DNA of 64,000 bases from an uncultured Bacteroidales bacterium. GTDB taxonomy: Bacteria; Bacteroidota; Bacteroidia; Bacteroidales; Paludibacteraceae. Below the pieces are notes generated by a model that was given only the letters and a program-made list of their open reading frames with translations, was not told the DNA's origin and did not search any database. The position numbers and the translations under genes were made by a program. Location of the stretch: assembly GCA_947164985.1 (NCBI GenBank), contig CAMUYI010000007.1, positions 33,826 to 97,825 of the forward strand, written 5' to 3'. Shown here in pieces: positions 18,547 to 27,123 of the stretch (position 1 is its first letter; each line of letters begins with the position of its first letter).

Positions 18547-20491
18547 TTTTAGATACATAGCATTATTAGTCTGTACTCTGTATTCTGTACTCTGTACTCC
18601 TCTTTTTGCACAACTCAACACCGACCGCATAACTGCGATCGGACGGAACGCGTTGTATTTTGAGGACTATGTGTTGTCAATCCAATATTTCAACCAGGTC
18701 ATTCGTCTGAAGCCGTACTTGGCCGAACCCTATTTCTACCGTTCGATCGCGAAGATCCAGTTGGAGGACTATCAGGGGGCATTGAAAGACTGCAACGATG
18801 CAATAGAGCGCAATCCTTTCTCTCCGGGTTGTTACTACACACGAGGATATATCTACCGTCAACTCAACCGGTTAGAGGAAGCCGAGGCAGACTATACGCA
18901 GGCTTTGCAATTCTCTCCGGAGAACCGCACGTATATGCTCTTGCGGGCGGATACACGTGCCCAGCGTAAGAACTACGATGGAGCGTTGGAGGACATCGAA
19001 GCCATGCTCAAACGCGAACCGCAGTCTGCGTCTGTATGGAGCGAGAAAGGTCATGTATGTATCCTCAAGAAAGATACATTACTCGCGTTAGAGGCCTTTG
19101 AGCAAGCGGCTTCGTTCGATAAGAACAACCCTGCCGTTTGGTCAGCTTTGGGTGTTACCAACCTGATGCTTGAGCGAGAGGACGATGCGTACGTACAATT
19201 GACACAAGCTATAAACTTGGGTTCGAAATGGGCGGGCGACTATATCAACCGAGGTATTATCCATTACAGACGGCATAACTACCGCGGAGCGCTGAGTGAC
19301 TATGACCAGGCTGTGAAGATCGCTCCACGCGATGCTGATTGTTATTATAATCGCGGCGTAATGCGGCAAGAAGTAGGAGATTATAACCGAGCGTTGGAAG
19401 ACTTGAATACCGCCCTTTCCTTAGCTCCTGAACGTACCGAGATGCGGTATCAACGGGCTTTGGTAGAGATGCAACTCAAACGATGGAAAGCGGTAGTTGA
19501 GGATATGGATTCGCTCATTGCCCGCTATCCGTATTTCTTACCGGCTTATTACATGGCAGCCCAAGCGAAGACACAACAAGGAGATACCAAGTCTGCGTAT
19601 CGGTATCGTCAGACGGCACAGGATTTGGAGTCCCGCAAGGAAGAGATACAAGCCCAACAGGCAGCGCAGCCGAAGACGGACATGCTTATTGCAAACGCTC
19701 AGCCGCAGAAGAAAGATCATCGCAAGGAGTTCTCGGCTTCTACCGCACAGAGTCAGAACGACCTGCCCGAAGAAGAACAGAAATACGATTCGCAGACACG
19801 CGGAACGGTGCAGAAACGTTATCAGGATGTCGTGAACGAACCCAATATCGTACTTAGCTACTACAGTCAGGATTTGAGTCTAAGGGGCACGAACTACTAC
19901 CAAGTGCTGGTTGATCAACTCAACCGTCGTGAAGTACTGCCGGCTGCCTTGCGATTTACCAACCAAGAGATCGCCCTTACGGCGGAGATGGTAGACTACC
20001 ATTTTGCGCAGATCAACCGGTTAGTGGGAGACTTCGATAATGCGGAAGGTTATTTGGCACGCGCGATCGAGTTTGCCATCATTAAGGATTACACCAGTGC
20101 CGTCGATGACTGCACCAAGGCGATTGTATTGGCAGATAAAGAACTTGAACCAATCATTTGTTTCTGCCGTGCTACCTGGCGTTATCGTATGGAGGAAGCA
20201 GACTATGAACTAATGATGCGGGACTATGATCAGGTACTGCGCCTGCAACCCGATTTTACGTTTGCACTCTATAATAAAGCGAACCTGCTATGCTCCAAGA
20301 AAGAATACTTGGAGGCGATTCAGTATTATTCGCGCGCGATCAGTGTAGATCGGGATTTTGCGGAGGCGTATTTTAATAGAGGTCTGACTTATATCTATAT
20401 CGGCGAGAATGAGAAAGGTTTGGCGGATCTGAGCAAAGCCGGTGAGTTAGGAATCTATCAGGCATATAATTTGATAACACGATTTAAATGA
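18539..20491 (+). CDS. Exported TPR-repeat protein
   Basis: 650 residues. The only start upstream of the signal peptide is a TTG inside a heptamer repeat, since an in-frame TGA precedes it. The signal peptide runs MKGFRYIALLVCTLYSVLCTPLFAQ in total, written here in parts (MKGFRYIALL, then CTLYSVLCTPLFAQ); its core CTLYSVLCT is itself encoded by a second repeat. The mature part is TPR helices from about 30 to 365 (phrases such as YFYRSIAKIQLEDYQGALKD, NRGIIHYRRHNYRGALSDYD in the same pattern), a low-complexity Gln/Lys/Glu stretch (about 365-420), and more TPR helices at 470-640. It probably scaffolds a periplasmic or surface complex. The stop overlaps the next start by 4 bases. Function unknown. 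Confidence 0.82.
   Translation: MKGFRYIALLVCTLYSVLCTPLFAQLNTDRITAIGRNALYFEDYVLSIQYFNQVIRLKPYLAEPYFYRSIAKIQLEDYQGALKDCNDAIERNPFSPGCYYTRGYIYRQLNRLEEAEADYTQALQFSPENRTYMLLRADTRAQRKNYDGALEDIEAMLKREPQSASVWSEKGHVCILKKDTLLALEAFEQAASFDKNNPAVWSALGVTNLMLEREDDAYVQLTQAINLGSKWAGDYINRGIIHYRRHNYRGALSDYDQAVKIAPRDADCYYNRGVMRQEVGDYNRALEDLNTALSLAPERTEMRYQRALVEMQLKRWKAVVEDMDSLIARYPYFLPAYYMAAQAKTQQGDTKSAYRYRQTAQDLESRKEEIQAQQAAQPKTDMLIANAQPQKKDHRKEFSASTAQSQNDLPEEEQKYDSQTRGTVQKRYQDVVNEPNIVLSYYSQDLSLRGTNYYQVLVDQLNRREVLPAALRFTNQEIALTAEMVDYHFAQINRLVGDFDNAEGYLARAIEFAIIKDYTSAVDDCTKAIVLADKELEPIICFCRATWRYRMEEADYELMMRDYDQVLRLQPDFTFALYNKANLLCSKKEYLEAIQYYSRAISVDRDFAEAYFNRGLTYIYIGENEKGLADLSKAGELGIYQAYNLITRFK
18571..18600 (+). 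repeat. Heptamer repeat encoding a signal-peptide core
   Basis: Four copies of CTGTACT (one CTGTATT), period 7, in frame, encode CTLYSVLCT in the hydrophobic region of the TPR protein's signal peptide. Confidence 0.88.
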
Positions 20492-21378
20492 AATATTTAA
20501 GATACATATTGGTTCTTTTTCTCTTGGTCTTTTTGCTTGTTCCTCTAAGAGCCCAACTGCTCTATGAAATCAGCGGTAAAGGGGTGAAGAGCAAGTCGTA
20601 TGTTTTGGCGACGAATAAATTCGTGGAGATGACATTCTTGGATACGATCCCGAATGTATTCAAATGTTTCTCCCGATGCAATAAGGTTATTACCGAGTTT
20701 GCCATGCAGGACTACGAGGCGATTGCAGCATTACGGCAAGCGGCGCTCCTACCCGATTCGGTCAAGTTAAGCAATTTCTACTCGGAAAGTGAATACACCT
20801 ATATTGATAATGCGCTGAGGACACAATTGGGAATGGGTTTGGATAAATTATGCCGTATGAAACCGGCTTACCTGACCGAGATGGTACGGACCGAGTTGAT
20901 GAAACAATGGTTGGGCTATAACGAACAACGGTCGATGGAAGGGTTCTTTGAGTCGGTTGCTGCGGAACGGAATATTCCTATTCTGGGATTAGACCATATT
21001 GGCGAGACGATGTACATGCTCTTTGACCGCGAGCCTTTTCATTGGCAATGCAAAGAGTTATTGAAAGTGCTGGAATATCCGGAGAATGAGGTGAAGCAGG
21101 AACGTACGATTCGCGAGATGTATTTAGACGGACGACTCACCGATATTGCTTACCAAGTGGAAGGTCCGGACAATACGACCAGTATCTCGTTTTCGGATTA
21201 TAAAGTATATTGTCAACGGAATATAGAATGGGTCAAGCGACTCAAAGACTATCTGGCGGAAGGCGGTGCGTTTATCACCTTGGATGCTGTCTATCTGGGC
21301 GGAGACAAAGGACTGCTGCAACAATTACGCGCGGCAGGCTATAGGGTTCGACCCGTTAATAGAGGAAGTGTTAAATAG
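20488..21378 (+). CDS. Degenerate TraB/GumN-family protein
   Basis: 296 residues with a signal peptide (about 1-22, ending LRAQ). The layout follows TraB/GumN (Tiki-like) proteins: a first strand LLYEISGKGVKSKSYVLAT, a helical middle, ILGLDHIGETMYML, and the end FITLDAVYLGGDKGLLQQLRAAGYRVRPV in that order (shown split). The family's two GxxH motifs, thought to bind metal, are missing: LATNKF stands for the first and DAVYLGG for the second. It may therefore have lost enzymatic activity. Coupled to the TPR gene by a 4-base overlap. Confidence 0.7.
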   Translation: MKYLRYILVLFLLVFLLVPLRAQLLYEISGKGVKSKSYVLATNKFVEMTFLDTIPNVFKCFSRCNKVITEFAMQDYEAIAALRQAALLPDSVKLSNFYSESEYTYIDNALRTQLGMGLDKLCRMKPAYLTEMVRTELMKQWLGYNEQRSMEGFFESVAAERNIPILGLDHIGETMYMLFDREPFHWQCKELLKVLEYPENEVKQERTIREMYLDGRLTDIAYQVEGPDNTTSISFSDYKVYCQRNIEWVKRLKDYLAEGGAFITLDAVYLGGDKGLLQQLRAAGYRVRPVNRGSVK

Positions 21379-21405
21379 CTAATATTATAGTTAATTGATA
21401 ATAAA

Positions 21406-21963
21406 ATGAAAAAGGTATTTTCTGTATGTATCGCGCTTTTTATGGCGCTGAGTATGAATGCTGCTGAACGCGGTAAGTTTATTCACGTAGATGCTTCGGT
21501 GAACAAGAACCTGAAGCCCCAACTGGCTTTTGTGCAAGACCGTAAGGACGGTAAAGACATCACTTCACTGCTAGTTCAGACGGTTAATGTCAACCAATTC
21601 AATGAGTTCACCGATGATTCGCGTGTTCTGCTGCGTTTTGACGATGGTATCGCCGTTCGTTTGAACCGTGTAGCAGGTTCCGGTGTATCAACCCGTAAGT
21701 ACAGCAAGAAAAACGGTACGGCAACGATTTCATATTATGAGACCGTAACGCAGTATGAAGTAGCTCCGGAGGTGATCGAAGAACTTGAGAAAGGCGGTAA
21801 GATCATCAAAGTACGTATCGTGTTTATGGCCAATGATGCGAAAGACTATGATATCGCAGAAGGCTATCAAGAGAAGATGTCGGCTGACCTGCTCAAATCC
21901 TATCAGGATGCAGCATTGAATAACAAGAAAGCAAACGGAGACCTCAGTGACGACGATTTCTAA
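21406..21963 (+). CDS. Exported protein of unknown function
   Basis: 185 residues with a signal peptide (MKKVFSVCIALFMALSMNAA). The mature part is beta-rich in the middle (VLLRFDDGIAVRLNRV, TATISYYETVTQYEV) and ends in a charged, acidic tail (GDLSDDDF). The stretch VIEELEKGGKIIKVRIVF suggests a structural or binding protein rather than an enzyme; I do not recognise the family. It starts 27 bases after the previous gene and its end overlaps the next gene by 17 bases, so the three are probably co-transcribed. Confidence 0.7.
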   Translation: MKKVFSVCIALFMALSMNAAERGKFIHVDASVNKNLKPQLAFVQDRKDGKDITSLLVQTVNVNQFNEFTDDSRVLLRFDDGIAVRLNRVAGSGVSTRKYSKKNGTATISYYETVTQYEVAPEVIEELEKGGKIIKVRIVFMANDAKDYDIAEGYQEKMSADLLKSYQDAALNNKKANGDLSDDDF

Positions 21964-24175
21964 ATATCTATCGCTTATTGGTCTTTTGCTCCTGGTCCTT
22001 TGTCCGGCAAAAGCTCAGATCAGTATGTCTGAACTGAGTGATTCGCTTTTTGCTTACACCTGTTTCTCCCGTGTATGGAGTGCGCCGGTGAGGGTAAAGA
22101 ACATGCGTATCAGCGGCAATAAAGTAGTGCTTTACACCAACGGTACGCTGCGTGACTATCGCTGGACGCCGAACAATATCGCAGACATTAAGCGTAAAGT
22201 CAGCTTTTGGACTTTGGGGCATACCAACGGTCAGGTAACTATTTATAGTGCCAACACAGATATTGAGACCCTCATTACTGAATGTGCTAAGAGCCCAGCA
22301 GTGAGCAGCAAATGTCAAAAAGACAAATGTGACTTGACGGATAAGACGATTGCTCTGTATCCAAGTCACGGTCTCTATTTCAATCGGGATCGCAATGAGT
22401 GGATTTGGCAGCGGGCGACGTTATGGACGACCGTGGAAGACCTGTACAGCCAAGAGTATGTGCGGCTCATTAAACGTATGTTGGAGAATGCCGGAGGAAC
22501 GGTGCTGATGCCTCGTGCCGGACTGGACCAACAAGAACCGGGTATATCCGGTATGCCTCGCTGGACTGAAGGCGCACGGTACTGGATGATGAACGAAGGG
22601 GTGGACTCTTCCCTTTGGGATCTATACGAGGGCAATGAATACAAAGACGACATGAAATGTCGGGCGATGTGGATTAATGCACAGGAGACGCCCATAGACC
22701 TTTGCCTTGCTTTCCATACGGACGGCAATGACAGCGGCAATGACAGCACCGTTATCGGTACACTCGTCATCTATACCGCAAAGGACGATGACGGTCAGTA
22801 TGTGCTGCGCGACGGACGTAATAGAGAGAAGACGAACCGCAATTTAGCGGACTGGATCCAAACGCAAATCACAGAAGACTTACGTCATATCGCTCCCGAA
22901 TGGACGAGACGTCAACTCAAAGAAGCCAATTACTGCGAGACACGCGTCCCGGTCGTACCAAGTGTTATCCTTGAGTTGCTGAGCCATAAGAACATGGCAG
23001 ACATGCGGTACGGTCTTGATCCGAAGTTCCGCTTTACTGCCGCGCGTGCCGTGTATAAAGGTGTATTAAGGTATCTGAATGGTCGTGATGCGACCGTTCA
23101 GCCGCTACCTGTGCAAGAGTTGGGTATCGGTACTGACGGTATACTCCGTTGGCAAGTACCACTGGATTCGTTAGAGCCAAGTGCAACACCAACCTATTAT
23201 ATGGTGTATGTACAAGCCAATGAAAATGAATGGGATGTGCAACAAGTGGAGAATGCCACCGAACTACAACTCGAGTTAACTCCCGGCATTCGGTATAACT
23301 ACTATGTCGTGGCAGGAAATGAGGGAGGTCTCTCCTACCCTTCGCCCATTATCAGTGCGTATAAAAACAGCCAAGCAGCCAATGACCAAACGGTACTTAT
23401 CGTTGACGGTTTCAACGATGTGTATGGTCCTGAATGGTTTGCAGACAGTACTTATGCCGGTATTGTGCCGGGTAGTTATGCCTGCGAGGATCGTTTTAGT
23501 TGCGCCTATATCGGTGAGGTATGGAACTACACCCGTTCGGACGAATGGAAGAACGATGATAACTGCGGATGGGGATCCTGTTATCGCGACCATGCAGGTC
23601 AATTTACCATCGGCAATACGCATGACTACGCAACCCTTCATGGTCGTGTCCTGCAGCAAATGGGAATCAGTTATGTCAGTTGTACGGCAGGAATGGCAGA
23701 AGTGATCAGTAATCAGGGTTCAGTTTTCAGACTCATCGACTATATATGCGGCAGACAAAAGCAACCACTCACTGCTAACAACCAAGCGTTTATCGCCAAG
23801 TATATGGATAATGGCGGACGTCTTTTGATCAGTACGGATCATTTCAGTGCGATTGACCCTATATGGGCGAAACGCTACCTGCATGCCTCGTCCTATGCTT
23901 CGCATGCAACCCGCAGCGGACGTATCCGAATAGATGGGAAACGAGTCTTCCAACTGGTGATGGAGCCGAACGAAGAGCAACTATTCTCTTGTCATCCCGA
24001 AGGACTCAAAGCCGAAGAAGGAGCGGTCAAGATCGCAACGTATGAAGATATGCATGTACCGGCGGCTATAGGAACGCCAAAGAAGAGTATCGTGTTCGGT
24101 TTCCCCTTAGAGGCCGTACGAGCATATGAGAAATTATACCAACAATCCATAGAATGGATATTGAACAATGACTAA
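21947..24175 (+). CDS. Exported amidase-like protein with fibronectin-type domain
   Basis: 742 residues from a GTG that overlaps the previous gene. Signal peptide about 1-24. Residues 115-375 resemble an N-acetylmuramoyl-L-alanine amidase (Amidase_3) layout: IALYPSHGLYFN, GGTVLMPRAGLDQQEPG, LCLAFHTDGN, and ELLSHKNMADMRYGLDPKFR. The His in PSHG and in AFHTD and Glu in ILELLSH could be the metal and catalytic residues. A fibronectin III-like domain follows (about 385-470, PTYYMVYVQANENEWD and YYVVAGNEGGLSYPS), then a C-terminal domain of the type seen in Bacteroidetes proteins often labelled xanthan lyase or golvesin-like. A peptidoglycan hydrolase in the periplasm or on the surface is the best reading, not proven. 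Confidence 0.72.
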   Translation: MTTISKYLSLIGLLLLVLCPAKAQISMSELSDSLFAYTCFSRVWSAPVRVKNMRISGNKVVLYTNGTLRDYRWTPNNIADIKRKVSFWTLGHTNGQVTIYSANTDIETLITECAKSPAVSSKCQKDKCDLTDKTIALYPSHGLYFNRDRNEWIWQRATLWTTVEDLYSQEYVRLIKRMLENAGGTVLMPRAGLDQQEPGISGMPRWTEGARYWMMNEGVDSSLWDLYEGNEYKDDMKCRAMWINAQETPIDLCLAFHTDGNDSGNDSTVIGTLVIYTAKDDDGQYVLRDGRNREKTNRNLADWIQTQITEDLRHIAPEWTRRQLKEANYCETRVPVVPSVILELLSHKNMADMRYGLDPKFRFTAARAVYKGVLRYLNGRDATVQPLPVQELGIGTDGILRWQVPLDSLEPSATPTYYMVYVQANENEWDVQQVENATELQLELTPGIRYNYYVVAGNEGGLSYPSPIISAYKNSQAANDQTVLIVDGFNDVYGPEWFADSTYAGIVPGSYACEDRFSCAYIGEVWNYTRSDEWKNDDNCGWGSCYRDHAGQFTIGNTHDYATLHGRVLQQMGISYVSCTAGMAEVISNQGSVFRLIDYICGRQKQPLTANNQAFIAKYMDNGGRLLISTDHFSAIDPIWAKRYLHASSYASHATRSGRIRIDGKRVFQLVMEPNEEQLFSCHPEGLKAEEGAVKIATYEDMHVPAAIGTPKKSIVFGFPLEAVRAYEKLYQQSIEWILNND

Positions 24176-25583
24176 GAAAAAGAACTTACCTGTTTTTGAG
24201 AACATCGAGATCACCGGCGTTGCTGCAGAAGGCAAAGCATTGGTGCGGATCAATGATATCGTTTGCTTTGTTCCTAACTGCGTACCGGGCGATATTGTGG
24301 ACTTGCAGATCACGAAGAAGAAACACTCCTTCATGGAAGCGAAAGTGCTGCGGATCGTGAAGCCGAGTAAGGTGCGTTGTGAAGCGAGATGTAAGCATTT
24401 TGGCGTGTGTGGAGGTTGCAAATGGCAGATCCTACCCTATGCGGAGCAACTCAAATACAAGCAACAACAGATTGTGGATAACTTAACTCGTATCGGTAAG
24501 ATAGAGTTGCCGGAAATCAGTCCTATTTTAGGTTCGAAGCATATCTACGCGTACCGTAATAAGTTAGAGTTCACTTGTGCCGACCGCAAATGGTTGCCTT
24601 GGGAGGAGATAGAAGCAGCCGGAGGTTTGGATCAGATCGACAGTACATACGGTCTCGGTTTTCATATCCCGAACTGCTTTGATAAGGTATTGGATATCCA
24701 GGAATGCCATTTGATGCCGGATATAAACAATAGAATACGGAATAGCGTACGCGAGTATGCACGCACGCATGGATTGACGTTCTATAACGAACACACGCAC
24801 GAGGGACAAGTACGGACACTTATTGTGCGCAATAACCACAAAGGTGAGTTAATGTTGATTGTATCGTTTGGCGAAAAAGTGACAGAGGCATGTATGCAAC
24901 TCTTAGAATATCTGCATAACGAGTTCCCGGAGATCATTTCATTGCTATATGTAGAGAATACAAAGTTCAACGATACAATCGGAGACCTGGAGGTAAAGAC
25001 CTATTTCGGACAGGAATATATCCTGGAAGAGATGGAGGGATTGCAGTTCAAGGTAGGTCCTAAGTCCTTCTATCAGACGAATACGGAGCAGGCATACGAG
25101 TTGTATAAAGTAGCGAGAGAGTTTGCCGAACTGACCGGAGATGAGTTGGTTTATGACCTTTATACAGGTACCGGAACGATTGCCAATTTCGTATCCCGCA
25201 AAGCCATAGAAGTCATTGGTATCGAGTATGTGCCGGAAGCAATCGAAGACGCAAAAGTCAATTCGAAGATAAACAATATTGAGAACACACGTTTCTTCGC
25301 AGGCGACATGAAGGATATTTTGAATAATGCGTTTGTAGCCCAATACGGTAGACCGGACGTTATTATCACCGATCCGCCACGCGCGGGAATGCACGAAGAT
25401 GTGGTAAATGTGATTCTCAATGCCGCGCCCAAACGTATCGTTTATGTAAGTTGTAATCCGACGACGCAGGCACGCGATCTCGCGCTGCTGGATGCCAAAT
25501 ATAAAGTAACGAAAGTGCAACCCGTGGATATGTTCCCGCACACCCAACATGTAGAAAATGTAGTACAACTATGCTTACGTTAA
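24168..25583 (+). CDS. rlmD: 23S rRNA (uracil-5-)-methyltransferase RlmD
   Basis: 471 residues of the RlmD/TrmA-type methyltransferase family. An N-terminal TRAM domain (about 10-65) is followed by the iron-sulphur cysteines CEARCKHFGVCGGC (about 65-85). The catalytic domain has FYQTNTEQAYELY, the SAM loop VYDLYTGTGTIANFV, TDPPRAGMH and the nucleophile in YVSCNPTTQARDLALL, and ends with DMFPHTQHVENV. It methylates a uridine of 23S rRNA. Bacterial homologues may act at U1939, U747 or both, so site specificity is inferred. It overlaps both neighbours by 8 and 13 bases. Confidence 0.93.
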   Translation: MTKKKNLPVFENIEITGVAAEGKALVRINDIVCFVPNCVPGDIVDLQITKKKHSFMEAKVLRIVKPSKVRCEARCKHFGVCGGCKWQILPYAEQLKYKQQQIVDNLTRIGKIELPEISPILGSKHIYAYRNKLEFTCADRKWLPWEEIEAAGGLDQIDSTYGLGFHIPNCFDKVLDIQECHLMPDINNRIRNSVREYARTHGLTFYNEHTHEGQVRTLIVRNNHKGELMLIVSFGEKVTEACMQLLEYLHNEFPEIISLLYVENTKFNDTIGDLEVKTYFGQEYILEEMEGLQFKVGPKSFYQTNTEQAYELYKVAREFAELTGDELVYDLYTGTGTIANFVSRKAIEVIGIEYVPEAIEDAKVNSKINNIENTRFFAGDMKDILNNAFVAQYGRPDVIITDPPRAGMHEDVVNVILNAAPKRIVYVSCNPTTQARDLALLDAKYKVTKVQPVDMFPHTQHVENVVQLCLR

Positions 25584-26977
25584 TCATACTCTTAATTTAT
25601 TTCGTATCCTTCACGGATAAACCGCAGACAGGCACTCCGTGTCTGTCGGAACGCGCGGTAGCACAACGCACCAAATGGAATATACCAACGGACGAATTGG
25701 ACTATCCGGTGAATGCTGCGTATTTGGACAGCCTGAAGCGGATGGGCGTAACAATTCAACATTGCAGCCGTTGGTTCAACGGAGCGACGGTGGAGATGAG
25801 CGCACAGCAAGCAATTCAAGTGGAAGCTTTGAGTTTTGTAGCGGACGTAGAGATGACACGCGATAACAGTGCGCCCGATTACAGTCCCCGCAAAAGAATG
25901 TTTAACAGCCAACTATTGGTAGCCAACAACTCTAATTATTGGACGGACGACCAATTAGCTCTGTATAACTTACTACCGCTGCATAACGCAGGATACGAAG
26001 GACAAGGAATCCTGATGACGGTATGTGACGGAGGTTTTTACAATGCGAACACTTTGTCTTGTTTCCGGCAAACGCAGGAGTTGGGACATTTTGATTTCAC
26101 GGACGACACCGATGATTTCTATGGTAGTACAGGTGCGCATGGAACAGCATGTCTGAGTTCTATTTCCGGTATACAGGAAGGGTTTCATGGTGCGGCAACT
26201 CGTGCCAATTACTACTTGATGCGTTCCGAAGAGAGTGAACCGGAGTCCCCAAAAGAGATGGATAACTTGGTAGCTGCTTTGGAGAAATCCGATTCCTTAG
26301 GCGTGAATGTCTTCTCTGTATCGTTGGGGTATGCCAATTTTGACAACGAATCTTGGTCACTCAATAAATATACTGATTTGGACGGTAAGACAACGCGCGT
26401 GAGTCGCGCCGCCACGATAGCAGCCCGCAAAGGTATGTTGGTATGTGTAGCGGCAGGCAATGATGGAAATAATTCATGGCGTACGATTAGTGCCCCTGCT
26501 GATGCCGATAGTATCCTGACCGTAGGCGCCGTAACGACAGATAGTATCATGGGAACATTCTCCAGTTATGGTCCTTCGTCCGACGGTCGTGTCAAACCGG
26601 AAGTGTGCGCCGTAGGTGCACAAGCAACACTCATCAATTACAGAGGAGTTATCTATACCGGTAACGGAACCAGTTTTGCGACGCCTCTGTTGGCAGGAAT
26701 GGCGGCATGTCTATGGTCGGCTTTGCCGAACGAGGACGCGATGCAAATACGTGAACGTATAATCCGTTCTGCACATTTATATCCGAGTTATGATGCCGAA
26801 AACCATATGGGTTACGGTATTCCGAACGCGTGGGCGGCCTATCAAATGGATATTCATACCGGCGTAGAGTCGGTACGAAATGCAGATACCGAGAGTCGGA
26901 AGATTCTTCAAAACGGACAGATTTATATTATCCGAAACGGGGAGACTTATACGATTACAGGCATCAAAAAAAGGTAG
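25571..26977 (+). CDS. Subtilisin-family (S8) serine protease with a T9SS-type tail
   Basis: 468 residues. Catalytic triad visible: Asp in TVCDGGFYN (about 153), His in GAHGTACLSS (about 190), Ser in GNGTSFATPLLAG (about 367), plus the oxyanion region VAAGNDGN. The last 30 residues (RKILQNGQIYIIRNGETYTITG) resemble the tail of the pectate lyase at 34484-36157 and fit a T9SS sorting signal, implying surface display or release. The N-terminus is odd: only about nine hydrophobic residues without a basic start (MLTLIILLI) stand before YFVSFTDK, where relatives have a full signal peptide. No better start lies upstream in frame. The end overlaps the terminator of the SRP RNA on the other strand. 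Confidence 0.85.
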   Translation: MLTLIILLIYFVSFTDKPQTGTPCLSERAVAQRTKWNIPTDELDYPVNAAYLDSLKRMGVTIQHCSRWFNGATVEMSAQQAIQVEALSFVADVEMTRDNSAPDYSPRKRMFNSQLLVANNSNYWTDDQLALYNLLPLHNAGYEGQGILMTVCDGGFYNANTLSCFRQTQELGHFDFTDDTDDFYGSTGAHGTACLSSISGIQEGFHGAATRANYYLMRSEESEPESPKEMDNLVAALEKSDSLGVNVFSVSLGYANFDNESWSLNKYTDLDGKTTRVSRAATIAARKGMLVCVAAGNDGNNSWRTISAPADADSILTVGAVTTDSIMGTFSSYGPSSDGRVKPEVCAVGAQATLINYRGVIYTGNGTSFATPLLAGMAACLWSALPNEDAMQIRERIIRSAHLYPSYDAENHMGYGIPNAWAAYQMDIHTGVESVRNADTESRKILQNGQIYIIRNGETYTITGIKKR

Positions 26978-26978
26978 G
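26966..26978 (-). terminator. Intrinsic terminator of the SRP RNA
   Basis: On the minus strand CCTACC, the 3' half of the closing stem of the SRP RNA, runs directly into seven T residues (26972-26966). It lies over the last codons of the subtilase gene. Confidence 0.7.
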
Positions 26979-27080
26979 CTAACTATATCGCACCGCTACA
27001 ACCTCCTACCCTTGCTTCGGTCAAGACCTGGGGGAGTTCAGAGGGAGCTGGTCGTATAGTACCTACCTATAACTCTCAAA
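26973..27080 (-). ncRNA. ffs: Small bacterial signal recognition particle RNA (4.5S type)
   Basis: The minus strand carries CAGGTC, six bases, then GAAGCA, the conserved helix 8 pattern of SRP RNA (E. coli has the same words with the same spacing). GGT and ACC close a CTTG tetraloop in place of the commoner GGAA. Outside, CCC pairs with GGG, and ACTATA with TATAGT, and the ends GGTAGG (27067-27062) and CCTACC (26978-26973) close the rod. A Bacteroidetes promoter lies directly upstream (27089-27120) and a T-run directly downstream. Total length about 100 bases, as expected for the hairpin-only bacterial form. It binds Ffh and FtsY for co-translational membrane targeting. Exact ends are inferred. 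Confidence 0.85.
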
Positions 27081-27088
27081 AGCGGGTG

Positions 27089-27120
27089 CAAAGGTACTGC
27101 TTTTTTGTGACATATGCAAA
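27089..27120 (-). promoter_or_regulatory. Promoter of the SRP RNA
   Basis: Minus strand TTTG (27120-27117), a 20-base spacer beginning CATATGTCA, TACCTTTG (27096-27089). Start of transcription is expected near 27080. Confidence 0.8.
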
Positions 27121-27123
27121 TTT

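Noticed and set aside
27089..27120. SRP promoter region as the start signal of the helicase gene
   Set aside because: The TAnnTTTG element faces the minus strand; no plus-strand element is present there.
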